DNA of 64,000 bases from Dichetophora obliterata (Eukaryota > Arthropoda > Insecta > Diptera > Sciomyzidae). The notes below the pieces were generated by a model. It was not told the origin of the DNA, ran no database searches, and saw only the letters and a list, made by a program, of their open reading frames with translations. This document shows, piece after piece, positions 1-11,642 of the stretch. Where the stretch lies: the NCBI GenBank assembly GCA_963920525.1, contig OY986438.1, forward strand, positions 75,651,636-75,715,635, written 5' to 3'. The number at the start of each line of letters is the position of its first letter. Within the stretch, counting starts at the first letter, position 1. The position numbers were made by a program, and so were the translations under genes.

Positions 1-1317
1 AAGTGTGTGCTGGTGAAGTAAGCAAGGTAGTGCCATCAACAAGTTTTTTGTTGGTGAGATCTGGTAGCAGATGAAAGAATCGAAGAAAGTCTGCTCCAAT
101 GATAGCTCGTGACACTTTTGCCAAAATAAATTTCCATCTAAAACAACGACGAAGTCCTAAATGAAGTTCTAACAACTTATCGCCGAATGTTGGTATTTCA
201 TGGTTGTTTGCAGCGTAAAGTACCAGTTTGGTAGGGCGATCAGAAGAATTGCAAGAGAAATATCTGCTCCAGAATTAATTAAGAATTAATGCTTTGTTTT
301 TCGTTCGGTTATAAAAAGTCGGCCAGATTGACAAACCTCCATCTTCAGTGACCGAAATATCTGTTGATGAAGATTTTATTTTTTACTGGTAAAATTGCAT
401 GGTTGAATACATTTGCTGGCTTTGTTGGAAAAACGCCAGTGATACCAACAAAGCCCAGAAGCTTTGCGATGACGTGAGCGATCTCTGGAAGGTTGAGAAC
501 GATCTCTGGAAGACTGAGAACGGTCTCGTGATGGGTATACCTTAACGGTAGAACGCGCGCGACTTTCTAGTGCATCGATGCGAGTTATAATATCGTCTAT
601 TTTGCTTAAAATGATATTGGAAGAGTTGGATCGTTGCGGAGTAGGATTTACCTCAGCAACATATAGAGCAGATGATGGTTAAAATTGTTCACATATTTTG
701 TCTGCAAGACAGGCTAATTTCTCTAGGTCAGAGGTATCCGTAACAGCCAGGATGCATTTTATTTTTTCAGGGAGACGTTCCAGAAAAAGTGTACGTTAAA
801 TATCTGCAATAACCCTAGTTCCAGCCAGAGATTTCATGCGATGCATCAAAGGCGACGGTTTCTAATCACCCAGTTCTAACCCACCTAGTAGCTTTTTAAG
901 TTGTCCTTCATCCGACTCCGCGAAGTGCTTTATAATTCTCGACTTGATTGTTGAGTATTTGTAATTATCCGGAGGACTTTTGATGATATCTTTGACAACG
1001 AAGAGTATAGCAGGGTCGAGATGACTTAAGAGATATTCAAATTTAGTTGAATCTTGGACGATCCCGGCTAAGTTAAAACTTGATTCAACTTGTAGAAACC
1101 ATATTTCAGGTTCTTCACGCCAAAATGGTGGTAATTTAGCGATGCGTGCTGCATAAATTTCTGGTGCTTTTTGAGGACGACTTCCGTGAAGTGGCGTTTC
1201 CTGAGTAGGTGCTCCAGCAGCGGTTCCGAATGGAGGTACATTATGAGATGTAGTTGCTTTTTGCAAAATATCTCCCGATGCAGACTCGTTGTCGCGTAAC
1301 ATGAACGGCATCTTCAA
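1..1317 (-). pseudogene. Decayed gypsy-type gag and protease region
   Basis: The clearest part is an open stretch at 862-1317, start ATG at 1315-1317, 151 aa. Its block with LPPFW, WFLQVESSF, FEYLLSHLD and the ending LLGGLELGD fits the capsid region of arthropod Ty3/gypsy gag proteins. Further along the minus strand (about 850-660) the reading continues in other frames with MHRMKSLAGT, a stop, then LPEKIKCIL and LACLADKI, again gag-like. Near 300-60 broken frames show NSGADIS and a later IIGADFL, which fit the two conserved blocks of a retroviral-type aspartic protease. The order gag then protease, with several frameshifts and stops, indicates a dead element that runs off the window edge. Family assignment is from recalled motif similarity only. 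Confidence 0.7.
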
Positions 1318-1322
1318 TAAGC

Positions 1323-1332
1323 GGGGTCACCA
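1323..1332 (-). other. Putative primer-binding site of the decayed gypsy-type element
   Basis: On the minus strand the sequence TGGTGACCCC lies just upstream of the gag start. It begins with TGG, as expected for pairing with the CCA end of a tRNA. If right, the 5' LTR ends near 1333-1337 and extends to higher coordinates. I could not find the other LTR edge. Confidence 0.5.
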
Positions 1333-1527
1333 AATTTAGTGTACGCGTAAATAAAAAATTCGTACAATAATAAATCTTCCTTTTTTTGAATCAGTTTTTT
1401 ATTCTCTAAAAATATTTTTTTAATTTCATAAATTTAAAAGAAATGAATGTCTGATAAAATTATTTTTTTAAACAAACAGTAAAAAATTACAAAGTAAAGA
1501 TTAGAAATCCTACAACTCCTTTTCAAA
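1333..1527. other. AT-rich stretch, possible LTR of the decayed gypsy-type element
   Basis: The position next to the putative primer-binding site suggests LTR sequence. It is rich in A and T runs and holds no ORF. No second LTR copy is in the window, so the boundaries are unknown. Confidence 0.3.
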
Positions 1528-1764
1528 TTAAGTTTCAACATGACCTCTAGTTTTGGTGCAGATAAAAATGGGTCTTTTATTATTTCTCCTTTCATTCCTT
1601 TCATCTTTGGAGCTAAGTTTATTTTTAGCTACTGTACGTTCTTTATTGCATATTTTCTTATCTTGCATATAACGCTTGATTATATCGTGCACTGTTGATT
1701 TACTTTTTAAGACGATTTGTGAAATTTGTCGTTCGGATTTTTCTTTCAAATAATGATCTATCAC
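1528..1764 (-). pseudogene. Tc1/mariner-type transposase N-terminal fragment
   Basis: A 78-aa frame contains ERQISQIVLKSKSTVHDIIK followed by a basic stretch with NKLSSKDERN. This is the helix-turn-helix DNA-binding start of Tc1-like transposases, where such a motif is followed by an RxP-like linker and a second helix-turn-helix. The catalytic DDE part is missing: the frame runs into unrelated residues and a stop. I see no inverted repeats around it. It is a relic inserted next to, or within, the LTR-like sequence. Confidence 0.6.
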
Positions 1765-2247
1765 GAGCTACCTTTCTGCCGGTGATGATTAATTTCCTTT
1801 TCGAAAAATGTTCAGTTTTTTAAGTTATGCGTTTGACTGAAGTTTTTCCAACAGTAATAAAAAGTTTAAAGCAGGAATAACTGTTTACGGACCATGATTT
1901 GCATTTTTTCTTTACTTGCCCGACTTTGAAGCATTGCACACTTATGACAAAATAACACAAAAGAATAGCGGCAACAAACACACTACACCATTGGCCACTA
2001 ACTAATATATACAGACACACGCTACATTCTTATTCAAAGCATAGTAAAACCAGGCACACACACGGCAAGCAACAAATAAAATACTTTTCAGGCGACCAAA
2101 ACCCAAGAAAACTATAGAACCAAACAAAAAATTCCTAACTCTTTTTCACGCCATACCATATAAAAGGTCGACACAAAACCAACCAAATCAGCATTCTTTT
2201 AGATAAGCTCCGACTTTCATACCCATGAAAGTTTAGTTTAACTTTTT
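1765..2247. other. No recognisable gene
   Basis: Short frames (for example on the minus strand 1820-2020) match nothing I know and have no supporting context. The sequence is moderately AT-rich. Confidence 0.4.
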
Positions 2248-2430
2248 GGTCACAGTTGACTCACCGGCGACCCAGTTTCCTGGTTCATCCTTCTGAGTTT
2301 CTGTTTTTTATAAGGCCGCACTCGCAGTGAGGATCACCCTCTATCCATCTACGGAGTCGGCATACTTTTAATATGGTCGCAGTTGACTCACTGGCGAACC
2401 AGCTTGTTGGTTCATCTCTCTGAGTCTCTA
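2248..2430. repeat. Two direct repeat copies about 123 bp apart
   Basis: Two diverged copies of a block begin with GGTC(A/G)CAGTTGACTCAC and continue with a GGCGA...CCAG...TGGTTCATC...CTGAGT pattern, at about 2250-2312 and 2371-2432. Probably remnants of a tandem duplication. Function unknown. Confidence 0.6.
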
Positions 2431-2471
2431 CGCTTTCTAGGGTACTGACACTGGCAATAGTTTCGAGGAAT

Positions 2472-2780
2472 TACCTACCGATTACTGATTCCCGAAGCAC
2501 CGCATACCGATTATCGAATCACCGAATACCGAAGCACCGCATACCGATTACCGAAGCATCGCATACTTATTACCGAACCATCGCATACCAATTACCGAAC
2601 CATCGATTCCCAATAACCGAAGGAACGCATACCGATTACTGCAACACTGCATACCGATTACCGATGCACCGCATACCGATTACCGAAGCATTGCATATCG
2701 ATAACCTACGCATCGTATAACGAACTATCGATTACCGAAGCATCGCATAAGGATTATCGAAACACCACATACACATTACT
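2472..2780. repeat. Minisatellite of about 22 bp units
   Basis: Roughly a dozen degenerate tandem units follow the pattern GCATACCGATTACCGAAGCA, with point changes and some shortened copies. Confidence 0.85.
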
Positions 2781-3003
2781 AAAACTGGTGACGACGACAA
2801 CTTTGTGCTGCATTATATTATAATAAGAGAAGCATCAATAAAGCTTGGAATTATAATTAAAATTTAATCAACTACGTATTCATTTAATAATGGTTGAGGG
2901 ATCCTTTAACTGATCCTGGGTCGGCTGAATTACCTCAGCTTTCGAATAAGACCCCGTTAAAATTTTGTGGAAGAAAAGTATATTAAAAATTCGTGACATA
3001 GTA

Positions 3004-5264
3004 TTTTTTTTTTTTAAGACTGAACCAACGCTCAGGGGATGCCCCCTATAAATGTGTAAGCATTGTGTTGATTCGGAAGATGGGTGATAGTTAGTTGGAG
3101 GGTGGATAGATGGAGTAGTGTCGGTGAATATTTGTTTTAAATTTGCGCAGCTCAAAACTGCGAGTGTGTTCGCAGGGAGAATATTCCACAACTTAACCGT
3201 GCGACCAAAGAACGAATTATCACGGTAATGCGAGGTTCTATTGGGCATCGATGCAATGGTAAAGGGGTGGGCTTGAACAGCTGCCCGTGTGAACCTGGGA
3301 AACACACGAGCTGGTGGCGTCAGGCCATGTATCTCCCTTGAGCACTTCCCATGGTAATACCTACACAGAAGGCTTAGGCAACCTACATTACGTCGATGCC
3401 CAAGAGAGTTGAGAGAGGATGAAATACTTTCATCCCCTATCATATATATCGCACGACGTTGAATTCGGTCCAGAAGCTCCAAATAAGATCTTGAAGCCCA
3501 TGCCAAAATGTGCGAACTGTACTCCATATTCGGCCTAATATATGAGGTGTAGATCATGCGAAGATCAGCTGAAGTGAAATATTTTTTGCACCGTTTTAGA
3601 AAACCTAGACACTTGCTCGCTTCTTTCGACACATCGAAAATATGATCATTCCAACGAATATCAGATTGGATCGATATGCCCATAACGTCAAGAGCGGCTG
3701 ATTCCACAAGATCCACACCATTTATAATTCACATGCTTGCAGGTTAACAGACAACACTGGGTCTTGCTTGCATTGAACTCTACTCTATTAGCAAGACCCC
3801 ACTGGGAGATTTTTTGTAGATCATTAAGGAGTGTGTCATTCATATTTTGCCTTTTTCTCTCAATCTCCATAGATCTTGGGCGTTTTTTGAATGAATATGA
3901 ATGACAAATGCTGCTGTCGTCCGCAAACGAATGTATTGGGTTGTGCGTCAACGACAGAAGGTCGTTGATAAAAACCAGAAACAAGGTTGGCGATAGAACT
4001 GAACCCTGCGATACTCCTGCGTTGATGGCGTGTTTCTCGGACGAAACACCGTCAACTAAGACTCGAATCGTTCTGTCCTTGAGGAAACACGTGACCCATC
4101 GAGCAAAGTTACCACTAAAACCATATACAACAAGTTTTGACGCGAGCGCTTTATGCCAAGCGCTTTTGAAATACCCAGAGCAACAACCCTGCTTTCGCCG
4201 AAAAAGTGAACGCATTTATTCCATTCCTCGGTTAAGAACGCCATTAGATCACCAGTAGAGCGAGCCCTACGGAAACCGTATTGACGGTCACTGAGCAGTT
4301 GGTTGTGCTCCAGATAGTTCACAACGTTGAAGTTTATTACGATCTCCATAACTTAGAGAGCGTAGAGCATATCGCAATGGGTCGGTAGTTTGCAGGGTTC
4401 GTGGCATCACCCTTTTTAGGTACCGGCTGGACATTTGCCACCTTCAAACAAGATGGAAATATTTCTGTTCTGTAGGAGATGGTGAAAAGGTTGCGCAAAG
4501 GCCGAGCCAGCGAAGAAGCACACATTTTAAGCACAATTGGCGGTATGCCATCTAGACCAGAGGCTTTGTTAACGTTGAGATTTGTAAGGACCCTTTTAAC
4601 TGCTCTCGTTCGAAAGTAGAAGAAAGCAGAAGATCCACCCTCAACAAAGGGCAGTGGCTGACTGCTATCCGAGAGAGTGGAATTTTGTGCAAACAATCTA
4701 GCCAATAGGTTCACTTTATCAGCCGAGTCAGTGAAGATTTGGTCATCTTTTGAAAGAGCTGGAATCGATGACGATGTCTGGCTTTTAATTCTTTTAACAA
4801 ATGACCAAAATTTTTTGCTCCCTTTGGGGCAGAGAAGAACCTATTTTCGAATGCGAGCATCGTGCAGAAACTTTTCGCGTTTTAAAATTGCATTACAGCG
4901 ATTCCTTGCCTCGATGCGAATTTTAGTGTCGGAATTCTTGTTAGAAGCTAATTCTGAAAGGCTTCCTCTTTGGACCTGACTGCAATCCTGCAAGTCTCAT
5001 TTAACCATGAGTGATCTTTTAGTTTAATGCTTCTCATCTTATTGGGAATGAAAGGCCGCATACCCAATAAAATAATTTCTTGTACCACGACAGCCGCGGC
5101 ATTCACATTTCTATCAGCGAAACATAATTTCCAGTCCAATTTGCCTTTCCATAAAACCATGCAGTCCTCTTCGGGGCTTTAGGCGTAGAGGTGCAGGGGT
5201 TAGAATATGGAAAAACAGCGGAGATGGTACAAAGGTCCGAGTTACCAAGAGATGCGTTGACACT
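3004..5264 (-). pseudogene. LINE-1 (non-LTR element) reverse transcriptase part, left arm copy
   Basis: Read on the minus strand, successive frames carry the reverse transcriptase of a jockey/CR1-like non-LTR element: KASGLDGIPP and VQPVPKKGD...NYRPI (4714-4337), QYGFRRARST (4349-4056), GVSQGSVLSPTLFLVFINDL and HSFADD (4215-3688), then the C-terminal region with IRPNMEYSS, LDRIQRRAI and HRRNVGCLSLLCRYYHGKCS (3716-2880). The changes of frame show at least three frameshifts. The element ends in a poly(A) tail seen as a T run at 3004-3015. The upstream part of the same LINE lies at 7270-8640, separated by an LTR-like insertion. Clade naming is tentative. Confidence 0.8.
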
Positions 5265-7269
5265 TGTGAGGACGTAAGTCGTTTACACTCGTTTGCGTCC
5301 TCAAGTAAGCCGAAGGCGGAGGATTTGAAAAAAAATTAAAATTATTTTTTTTGAGTTATATATACCCTATGATTATTTGTAAACACCGATAGTTTCTTAT
5401 TAAGGATAGTTTAGGCTAGGGAAAATTCCAAATTGGTTAGTAAACAGGCAGCGTGTAAACGATCGCTAGGCGAAAGGATTTTTATCGGCTACCAACACTG
5501 CACTAAGTTGAGTACCACCGCCATCATGTATAGCAAAACCTACCTACACCAAACCCACCATACTGACACGGTGACTAAAAAACTTAGCTGGCTACATGTT
5601 CGACCAGCGCAAGAAAATTCATTCTTGCTGCGGCCGCCACTTAGGTAAGTCATCAACTTCGCTTTAACTCTAACTCTTGCGCTAAGGCCTTCTAAGTCTT
5701 TCGCTAGGGCCGTTGCCTAGTACGCCAGGAACATTTTTTTTCACGAAATTTTTCTATGTCTTTTCGACTCGAAATTTTTCTAAGTCTTTTTTTAAGTAAA
5801 ATTTTTCTAGGTCTTTTAGTCAAGAAAAATTTCTAAGTCTTTCGCTAGGGCCTTTGCCTAGTACGCCAGGGACATTTTTTTTAAGAAAATTTTTCTAAGT
5901 CTTTTCAACATGAAAATTTTCTAAGTCTTATTTTTAAGAAAATTTTTCTAAGTCTTTTCGACACGAAAATTTTCTAAGATTTTTTTTTTAGTAAAATTTT
6001 TCTAAGTCTTTTGGACACGAAAAATTTCTAAGTCTTTCGCTAGGGCCGTTGCCTAGTACGCCAGGGACATTTTTTTTTAAGAAAATTTTTCTAAGTCTTT
6101 TCGACATGAAAATTTTCTAAGTCTTATTTTTAAGAAAATTTTTCTAAGTCTTTTCGACACGAAAATTTTCTAAGTCTTTTTTTAAGAGAATTTTTCTAAG
6201 TCTTTTAGTCAAGAAAAATTTCTAAGTCTTTCGCTAAGGCCGTTGCCTAGTACGCCAGGGGCATTTTTTTTAGAAAAATTTCTAAGTCTTTCGCTAGGGC
6301 CGTTGCCTAGTACGCCAGGGACATTTTTTTTAAGAGAAAATTTTTCTAAGTCTTTACGACATGAAAATTTTCTAAGTCTTATTTTAAGAAAATTTTTCTA
6401 AGTCTTTTCGACATGAAAATTTTCTAAGTCTTTCGTCATGGCCGTCGCCTAGTACATCGAGAATTCTCTTTTTCCCTTCGAGACTTTCGGGTACCATTAC
6501 GCCGCGTGGTCGGCACGCTAGAACGTAGGTTGCGCTCGTCAAATCACGCCACTCGACCAGCAGAACGGGACTTGAGTAAATAAACGCTACACCGCCTGGC
6601 ACGTGCCGAGTTGGTTTTTTTTCTTTGGTTGGAGGAAAAGAAACAAGACAAACAAGCCACCGACGCGTTCCCTCCCCGCAGCTGTCCACCCACTGATGAA
6701 TGCGTTTCCGAGATGTCTTTAGGTTATTTTTTTTATATCTCGGCTGCGCCGCGCTCGGTAACTTGCTACGTCAAACAAACCCGTCGACGCGTTCTCGCCA
6801 CATAGTTATCCACCCACTGTTGAATGCGTTTCCGAGATGTCTCTAGGTTATTTTTTTTATATCTCGGCTACGCCGCGCGCGGTAATTTGCTACATTTTAA
6901 TTTAGGTTATTTCAATTCCCGATAGCTTTAGTTAGCCCCGTGCTGTGAGATGTCTTTAGGTGAATTTTTTTAACTCTCGCAGCCATAGTTTTAAGATCAA
7001 TTTGGTTTTGTTAAACATCAATGATTTCCTTTTAAGTTTCTTTTGATTATTCTGATATCTACAATAAACCATAAAGTAATTTTAAGACACCGTAATTTTA
7101 AGATAGAACAAAACTTCGCTAAGAACAATAAACAATACATTGTACGTTTGACTAAAACTTAAGCGTGAGTTTTTTTTCTTTTGTTTGATTTCTACAGCGG
7201 GGCTTTGTTTTGTGAGACACGAACCCTGGACACCGGCGAGTGATACCTCGGCCGGAAAGGTTCGTCACA
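5265..7269. mobile_element. LTR-like insertion in LINE-1, left arm copy
   Basis: Mirror copy of the 2,005-bp insertion at 14763-16767, where the edges are easiest to read. It starts TGTGACGAAC, ends GTCCTCACA, and is flanked by the 4-bp duplication AGTG. The LINE endonuclease stops at one edge and resumes at the other. TG...CA ends with a 4-bp duplication fit a solo LTR. No gag or pol lies inside. Orientation cannot be told from the ends alone. Confidence 0.6.
5680..6435. repeat. Higher-order minisatellite inside the LTR-like insertion, left arm
   Basis: Units of about 25-35 bp around the word TTTTCTAAGTCTTTTCGACA are grouped into larger blocks of roughly 150-250 bp, each marked by GGGCCGTTGCCTAGTACGCC. 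At least four large blocks are visible. ORFs here are by-products of the repeat. Confidence 0.9.
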
Positions 7270-8319
7270 CACTCACATCATATTTTTCATGATGTGAAAT
7301 TTCATAAAAAGGTCAAGGATATTATGGCTTTGCAAATCACTTTGGGTGAAAAAAGTGGGTTCCTTCACTAGTTAAATCAATTGGTTTGATTCAGCAAATA
7401 GCTCAACATATTGTCCAACAGATGCCAATGGGCCCGAGTGACGTAACCAAGCCGGGTTGCGGACATTGAAATCGCCTGCTACAAATCTCACTGTCAGGAA
7501 ACAACCCCAAAATATGCGTGATCGAATTAGAGAAAGAGTACAATTTGGTAAAAGTGGGCTCCCTCCCCAGATTCGGACTTCTATAAATAAAGCAGAAATA
7601 CAGCAAGTGCGAGCGAAGCCTGAACCTAACCCACAATGAGCTTAACTCTGGATCGGTCACGTTCAGACTCCTCTCACACTGGTACGCTATAAAAAAAAAA
7701 ATAAACTGGCCATTTCAGCCCTTGGAAGGACTTTGACCTGGCTTCTATTGATCAATTGTGTTGTGCGTGTCATTAAATGTTTGATCACAAATGACCGAGA
7801 ACTGGACCTACGTGTTTTATGCCGACTCCGAACGGCTTATGTTCTCAAGAAGCTTTACATGGCAATTTTTACTCTCTGAGGTTTGCCATTGTCTGCAGAG
7901 AGGTGACGACCGAACAGAAAAATTAATTCAATTGAAAAACTTTTCTGTCTGAGCTGGAATTGAACCCGGGCTACCGCGGCTCTTTAGCTTAGGGGCCACG
8001 CACTCTACCCACTAGGCTACGGTCGCCACTAGGCTACTGGTACGCTATATCCGTTCTTATAAAAAGGGCAATGCCCCTATGCAAAGATAACAATGGCAGT
8101 AAGCGAAACCCAGGTATGTGAAAATCTAGTGGATCTGCATCCTCGGCCACCTGGGTCTCGGTCAGTGCCATTATTTGAGGCCTATGTAGAGTACAATGTA
8201 CATAGACCGAGAAAAAATTCGCCCTCAGTCCACGAACATTGCAGAAATCTATGCGAAAATGACCCGACATTTCCGCACCATGCAAAAATCAAACAAATAA
8301 GGGCATATAAGGTAATTAG
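7270..8319 (-). pseudogene. LINE-1 endonuclease domain, left arm copy, split by a SINE
   Basis: The minus strand reads RIDFCNVRGLRAN and LTETQVAED (8285-8034), then CFIYRSPN (7660-7403), then broken frames with ESNQLI and HNILDLFM near 7390-7300. This is the order expected for the APE-type endonuclease at the start of ORF2 in non-LTR elements (N..G, E in LTETQ, the YRSPN loop). A SINE at 7692-8035 separates the first two blocks. The LTR-like insertion at 5265-7269 cuts the domain from the reverse transcriptase. Not functional. Confidence 0.75.
7692..8035 (-). mobile_element. tRNA-derived SINE, left arm copy
   Basis: Mirror copy of the SINE at 13997-14340. The A box maps to 8008-8019 and the B box to 7956-7966 on the minus strand. 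The A-rich tail is at 7692-7701. The 14-bp target duplications are 7678-7691 and 8036-8049. Confidence 0.85.
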
Positions 8320-8637
8320 TTACGGCTGCAAGAGAGCTGCACAACATGAGCAGTATAAAAAGTACTGAAGTAAAGGCATAACACTTGCTTGGTTCGGGTG
8401 ACGAACGGGGGTGGTTTCAATGGCGGAAAAAGACAAAGAAAATGCAAACTTTTTTGTGTGTGTACAGTACAAAGTTATTTTATTTATGTGATGTTGTTTT
8501 TGATACGTTGATGGTGATTTTTTCTTGTTGATCTTTATGTCGGCTTCAGATGATTTGGTATTTATGTTGATTGTAGAAACAAACGGCTTCAGATGCTTGT
8601 CCAACGATGGCTGCTTTTTCTCGATATTGGTAGACAA
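8320..8637 (-). pseudogene. Possible LINE-1 ORF1 remnant, left arm
   Basis: A 105-aa frame sits just upstream of the endonuclease. Its start is polar and lysine-rich (SLDKHLKPF, INKKKSPST) and its end is Cys- and Leu-rich (LLQYFLYCSCCAALLQP). Only its position suggests the end of a LINE ORF1. I recognise no domain. Confidence 0.3.
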
Positions 8638-8640
8638 TAG

Positions 8641-9120
8641 CTTGTACCAGTTTGGGCTCTATTTTCCAGTACAGGATAATAGCTCACAATTCAGCTCACT
8701 GTGCAACCCTACTTACAAACGTAATGTGAAAGGATGGGTGAGTTGACGGAACCGAAAAAAACAACAATTACTTACACCGCAAGGAGCATAGAAAAGCCCC
8801 TCACATGGTCAGACAAAAAAACACCAATGTTGTCGACGGTGTTGATGCTGCTGCTGGCGGCTGGCTCTTTGCAAAACAGGTTTTGCTGTTGTGTTGTTGA
8901 TTGGAGCTACTGAGTTATTGTTGCTTTAAGGTATTGTTGTTGTTTTTATAATTATTTATTTTTGCAGTAATGTTCTTTTGTTTGTTTATCAAGTTTTATT
9001 TTATTTAAATTGTTTTAAAGTAAAATCAGACAGATAACATTTAATTTGTACGCGGTGTATATTTAGACACGAAACACACGACAAAACATTTAAGCCACGG
9101 TACAAACAACTAGCTTAAAA
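8641..9120. other. No recognisable gene; likely upstream part of LINE-1
   Basis: The sequence includes GTTGTT-rich and GCTGCTGCTGGCGGCTGG stretches, which could be leader or degenerate ORF1 sequence of the LINE on the minus strand. The same block is at 12912-13391 in the right arm. Confidence 0.35.
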
Positions 9121-10062
9121 AATTAAATTTATGACGGGGACGGACGGAAGCACTTCTACGCCCAACGAGATCACGAACGCAACTCCTATTAAATTCACTT
9201 AAAGCTCTGTTAACAGGTGAGTTTAATGCATAATTTGTTCGGCAATTGCCTAAATAAATAATATCAGAGTATTTTAAATATTTAGTTGGTACATCAAAGT
9301 TAATTAACTTTAAAAATTTTGGACAATCTACCGTCCCAGCTACAACATCATAAATTAATAGTAGTGATAATAAGGTTCTTCTTTTATGTGAATTAATAGT
9401 AGTGATAATAAGGTTCTTCTTTTATGAGGCTTCAAGTGTAATTGAGCACATCTGGCATCGTAGGAAAGAATTGGCAATTCAAAATTTATATAGCGCAAAG
9501 CAAATCTTAAAAAATATTTTTGAACATGCTCAAGACGCAAAATACATGACGCATAAATTACACCCAGGTCTTTAACAATTAATAACACATCAATCGTAGA
9601 AATTATTTAAGTCAGATTGCAATTTTGACATATCAGAAAAGTTTTTCACTTTAAGATAAATTTTTAGATCATCTGCGAAAAGGCGACATTTGCAGCCCTA
9701 TTCTGGCAAAGTAACAATTGTTACCGAGTATATTTAATATTTCTATGTGTTTGTTGTAATTTTTGTTTTCAGAACAAAATTTGAAGCTCAAAAAATTTTT
9801 TTATGAAATTGTCACTATCTGAAAAGCAAGTGGCACTATGTATAAAAATTTATTATTTTTGAGCTTCAAATTTTGTTTTGAAATCAAAATCTTACAACAA
9901 ACATACAAATATTAAAAATACTGGGTAACAATTGTTACTTTGCCAGAATTGTTAGATTGCTTAACAGAAAACGATAAATCATTTGTGAAGATTAAAAATA
10001 ACAATGGACCAGATGTTGCAACAAATGAATTAGAACTAGTATTATCAATTTTTACGTAATTT
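9121..10062 (-). pseudogene. LINE-2 reverse transcriptase fragment, left arm copy
   Basis: Mirror of the fragment at 11970-12911. The minus strand shows SGPLLFLIFTNDL (about 10010-9975), a MITE insertion, a CADDLKIYLK block (near 9690-9650), KDLGVIYAS, LEHVQKYFLRFALR and LPILSYDARC (9588-9400), then LNSPVNRALSEFN near 9220-9170. This is the palm and C-terminal region of a different non-LTR element. A 36-bp tandem duplication (about 9355-9427) repeats the KKRRTLLSLLL coding segment. Confidence 0.7.
9701..9948. mobile_element. Short palindromic MITE in LINE-2, left arm copy
   Basis: Terminal inverted repeats begin TTCTGGCAAAGTAACAATTG and the whole 248 bp is close to palindromic. It splits the LINE-2 reverse transcriptase just upstream of the ADD motif. 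The copy in the right arm is 12084-12331. Confidence 0.75.
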
Positions 10063-10064
10063 AT

Positions 10065-10389
10065 TAAGGCTATTTACAGTTTGAATACGATGGTCTGCTA
10101 TTTGTACGATTTGTTATATGTACGCTAATTTACGTAAGCGTATTTTGCTTTGTTGTTGTTTTGCATGCAAACGCAAATACGCAAACACGCGTAAATGAAA
10201 GTAGCCCTTGGACGTGTTTTTTTGCACCTCGTATTTTTATGCTGTCTACAGCCGCGTAAACACATACATCACAGAGTTGCAAAATTTTTTAATACGACAG
10301 TCACATGGCGGCGTGCTCACAGTTTTAACAATAGCAAATACTATAAATACGATTTTTTTAAATGTACGCTTAAACTGTGAATAGCCTTA
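10065..10389. mobile_element. MITE with TAAGGCTATTTACAG ends, left arm copy
   Basis: Terminal repeats TAAGGCTATTTACAGTTT and AAACTGTGAATAGCCTTA enclose 325 bp containing repeated TACG/CGTA words. The 61-aa frame inside is not a gene. A clear target duplication is not visible. Confidence 0.6.
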
Positions 10390-10667
10390 TAATATTCGAC
10401 AGATATGAGCCAAACCATTTAAGAGCAGGTTCTCATGAAACTCGAGCTTAAAACTCAATTATTTTGGAACGAAGTTCCTTTACGCTGCTTGCGGGTAGTG
10501 TGATTTGGTAGAAACCGTTACGTAACAGTTAGATTGCTGTGTGTGTATGTGTACGAATATCGAGCAGGCAAGTGCGCAACTCTCTCTCTCTCTCTCTCTG
10601 TGTGCCTCTGTTTCTGGCACGTAGAAATTTCGTTAAAAAGTGTTTGCTTGTTTTAAATCATTCGTGA
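10390..10667. repeat. Inner part of left arm with (CT)n microsatellite
   Basis: A (CT)n run lies at about 10579-10599 followed by TG/CT-rich sequence. The mirror (GA)n run is at about 11433-11453. No gene. Confidence 0.6.
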
Positions 10668-11224
10668 GAATCTTTATTGCAATTTAGTTTTAAGAAATGG
10701 AAACTGCAGCATATGTGTGAATTACAGAGTAAACTTATGTTAGAATTTAAAAAATTCCTAAAAATGTATTTTTTTCTTATACCCTTTTTATGTGTGCTGG
10801 CAGTATTAAGGAATCGCTGATTTCGAACATGATTTAAAAAACTTTTTGAAACTAGGGTGTACCCTAGAAATGAGTTTTTTGCTTTATACTCTTAGTAGAT
10901 GCTCTGGTTACTGATTTCGAATCTGATGTTAGAATTTCAAAAAGTTTATTTACCCTAGGATGGACCCTAAAAATATGTTTTTTGCTTTATACTCTTAGTA
11001 TATGTACTGGCAGTATTAAGGGGTCGCTGATTTCGAATCTTATGTTAGTATTTAAAAAAAAATTTTACACTAAGGTAGACCCTTAAAATGTGTTTTTGTT
11101 TTATACTTTTTGTAGATGCGCTGGTCACAGATTGCAAATCTTATGTAAGAATTTCAAATAGTTTTTTGACACTAGGTTGGACCTTAAAAATGTGTTTTTT
11201 GCAGAGACCGTACTGAGTATGCAT
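10668..11224. repeat. Palindrome spacer: four to five tandem repeats of about 105-114 bp
   Basis: Units share TTTTTTGCTTTATACTCTTA, then GCTGG, GCTGATTTCGAATCT and a CTAGG...GGACC block. Copies start near 10768, 10873, 10978 and 11092, with a partial one near 11193. They have no mirror copy, so they mark the true spacer of the palindrome. Confidence 0.8.
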
Positions 11225-11364
11225 TTTATAATGAAAAGCAAAAAATAATAATTATCTTATGACTTTTAAAATTTTGAGCAAAAAAAATTAATTATTTCTG
11301 CTTTTTATTTTTTAAGGCAAAAATAAAAATCAAAACTTACCAGTTATTTTGTGACCAAAAAATA
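11225..11364. repeat. End unit of the foldback-like repeat family in the spacer
   Basis: This stretch matches, in reverse orientation, the unit at about 20515-20640: GCAAAAATAAAAATCAAAAC, then CCAGTTATTTTGTGACC, directly abutting the start of the right arm at 11365. Confidence 0.75.
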
Positions 11365-11642
11365 TCACGAATGATTTAAAACAAGCAAACACTTTTTAAC
11401 GAAATTTCTACGTGCCAGAAACAGAGGCACACAGAGAGAGAGAGAGAGAGAGTTGCGCACTTGCCTGCTCGATATTCGTACACATACACACACAGCAATC
11501 TAACTGTTACGTGACGGTTTCTACCAAATCACACTACCCGCAAGCAGCGTAAAGGAACTTCGTTCCAAAATAATTGAGTTTTAAGCTCGAGTTTCATGAG
11601 AACCTGCTCTTAAATGGTTTGGCTCATATCTGTCGAATATTA

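Larger units (their letters stand above)
3153..10667. repeat. Left arm of giant palindrome (7,515 bp)
   Basis: Position x in this arm is the reverse complement of position 22032-x in the right arm (11365-18879). Reading both arms shows only a handful of base differences, for example near 8910, 9382, 9886 and 10509. ORF boundaries mirror exactly. The left edge lies inside the LINE, which continues uninterrupted to its own poly(A) tail at 3004. Confidence 0.97.

Noticed and set aside
10195..10380. 61-aa ORF in the TAAGGC MITE
   Set aside because: Lies in a non-coding MITE, with no recognised domain.
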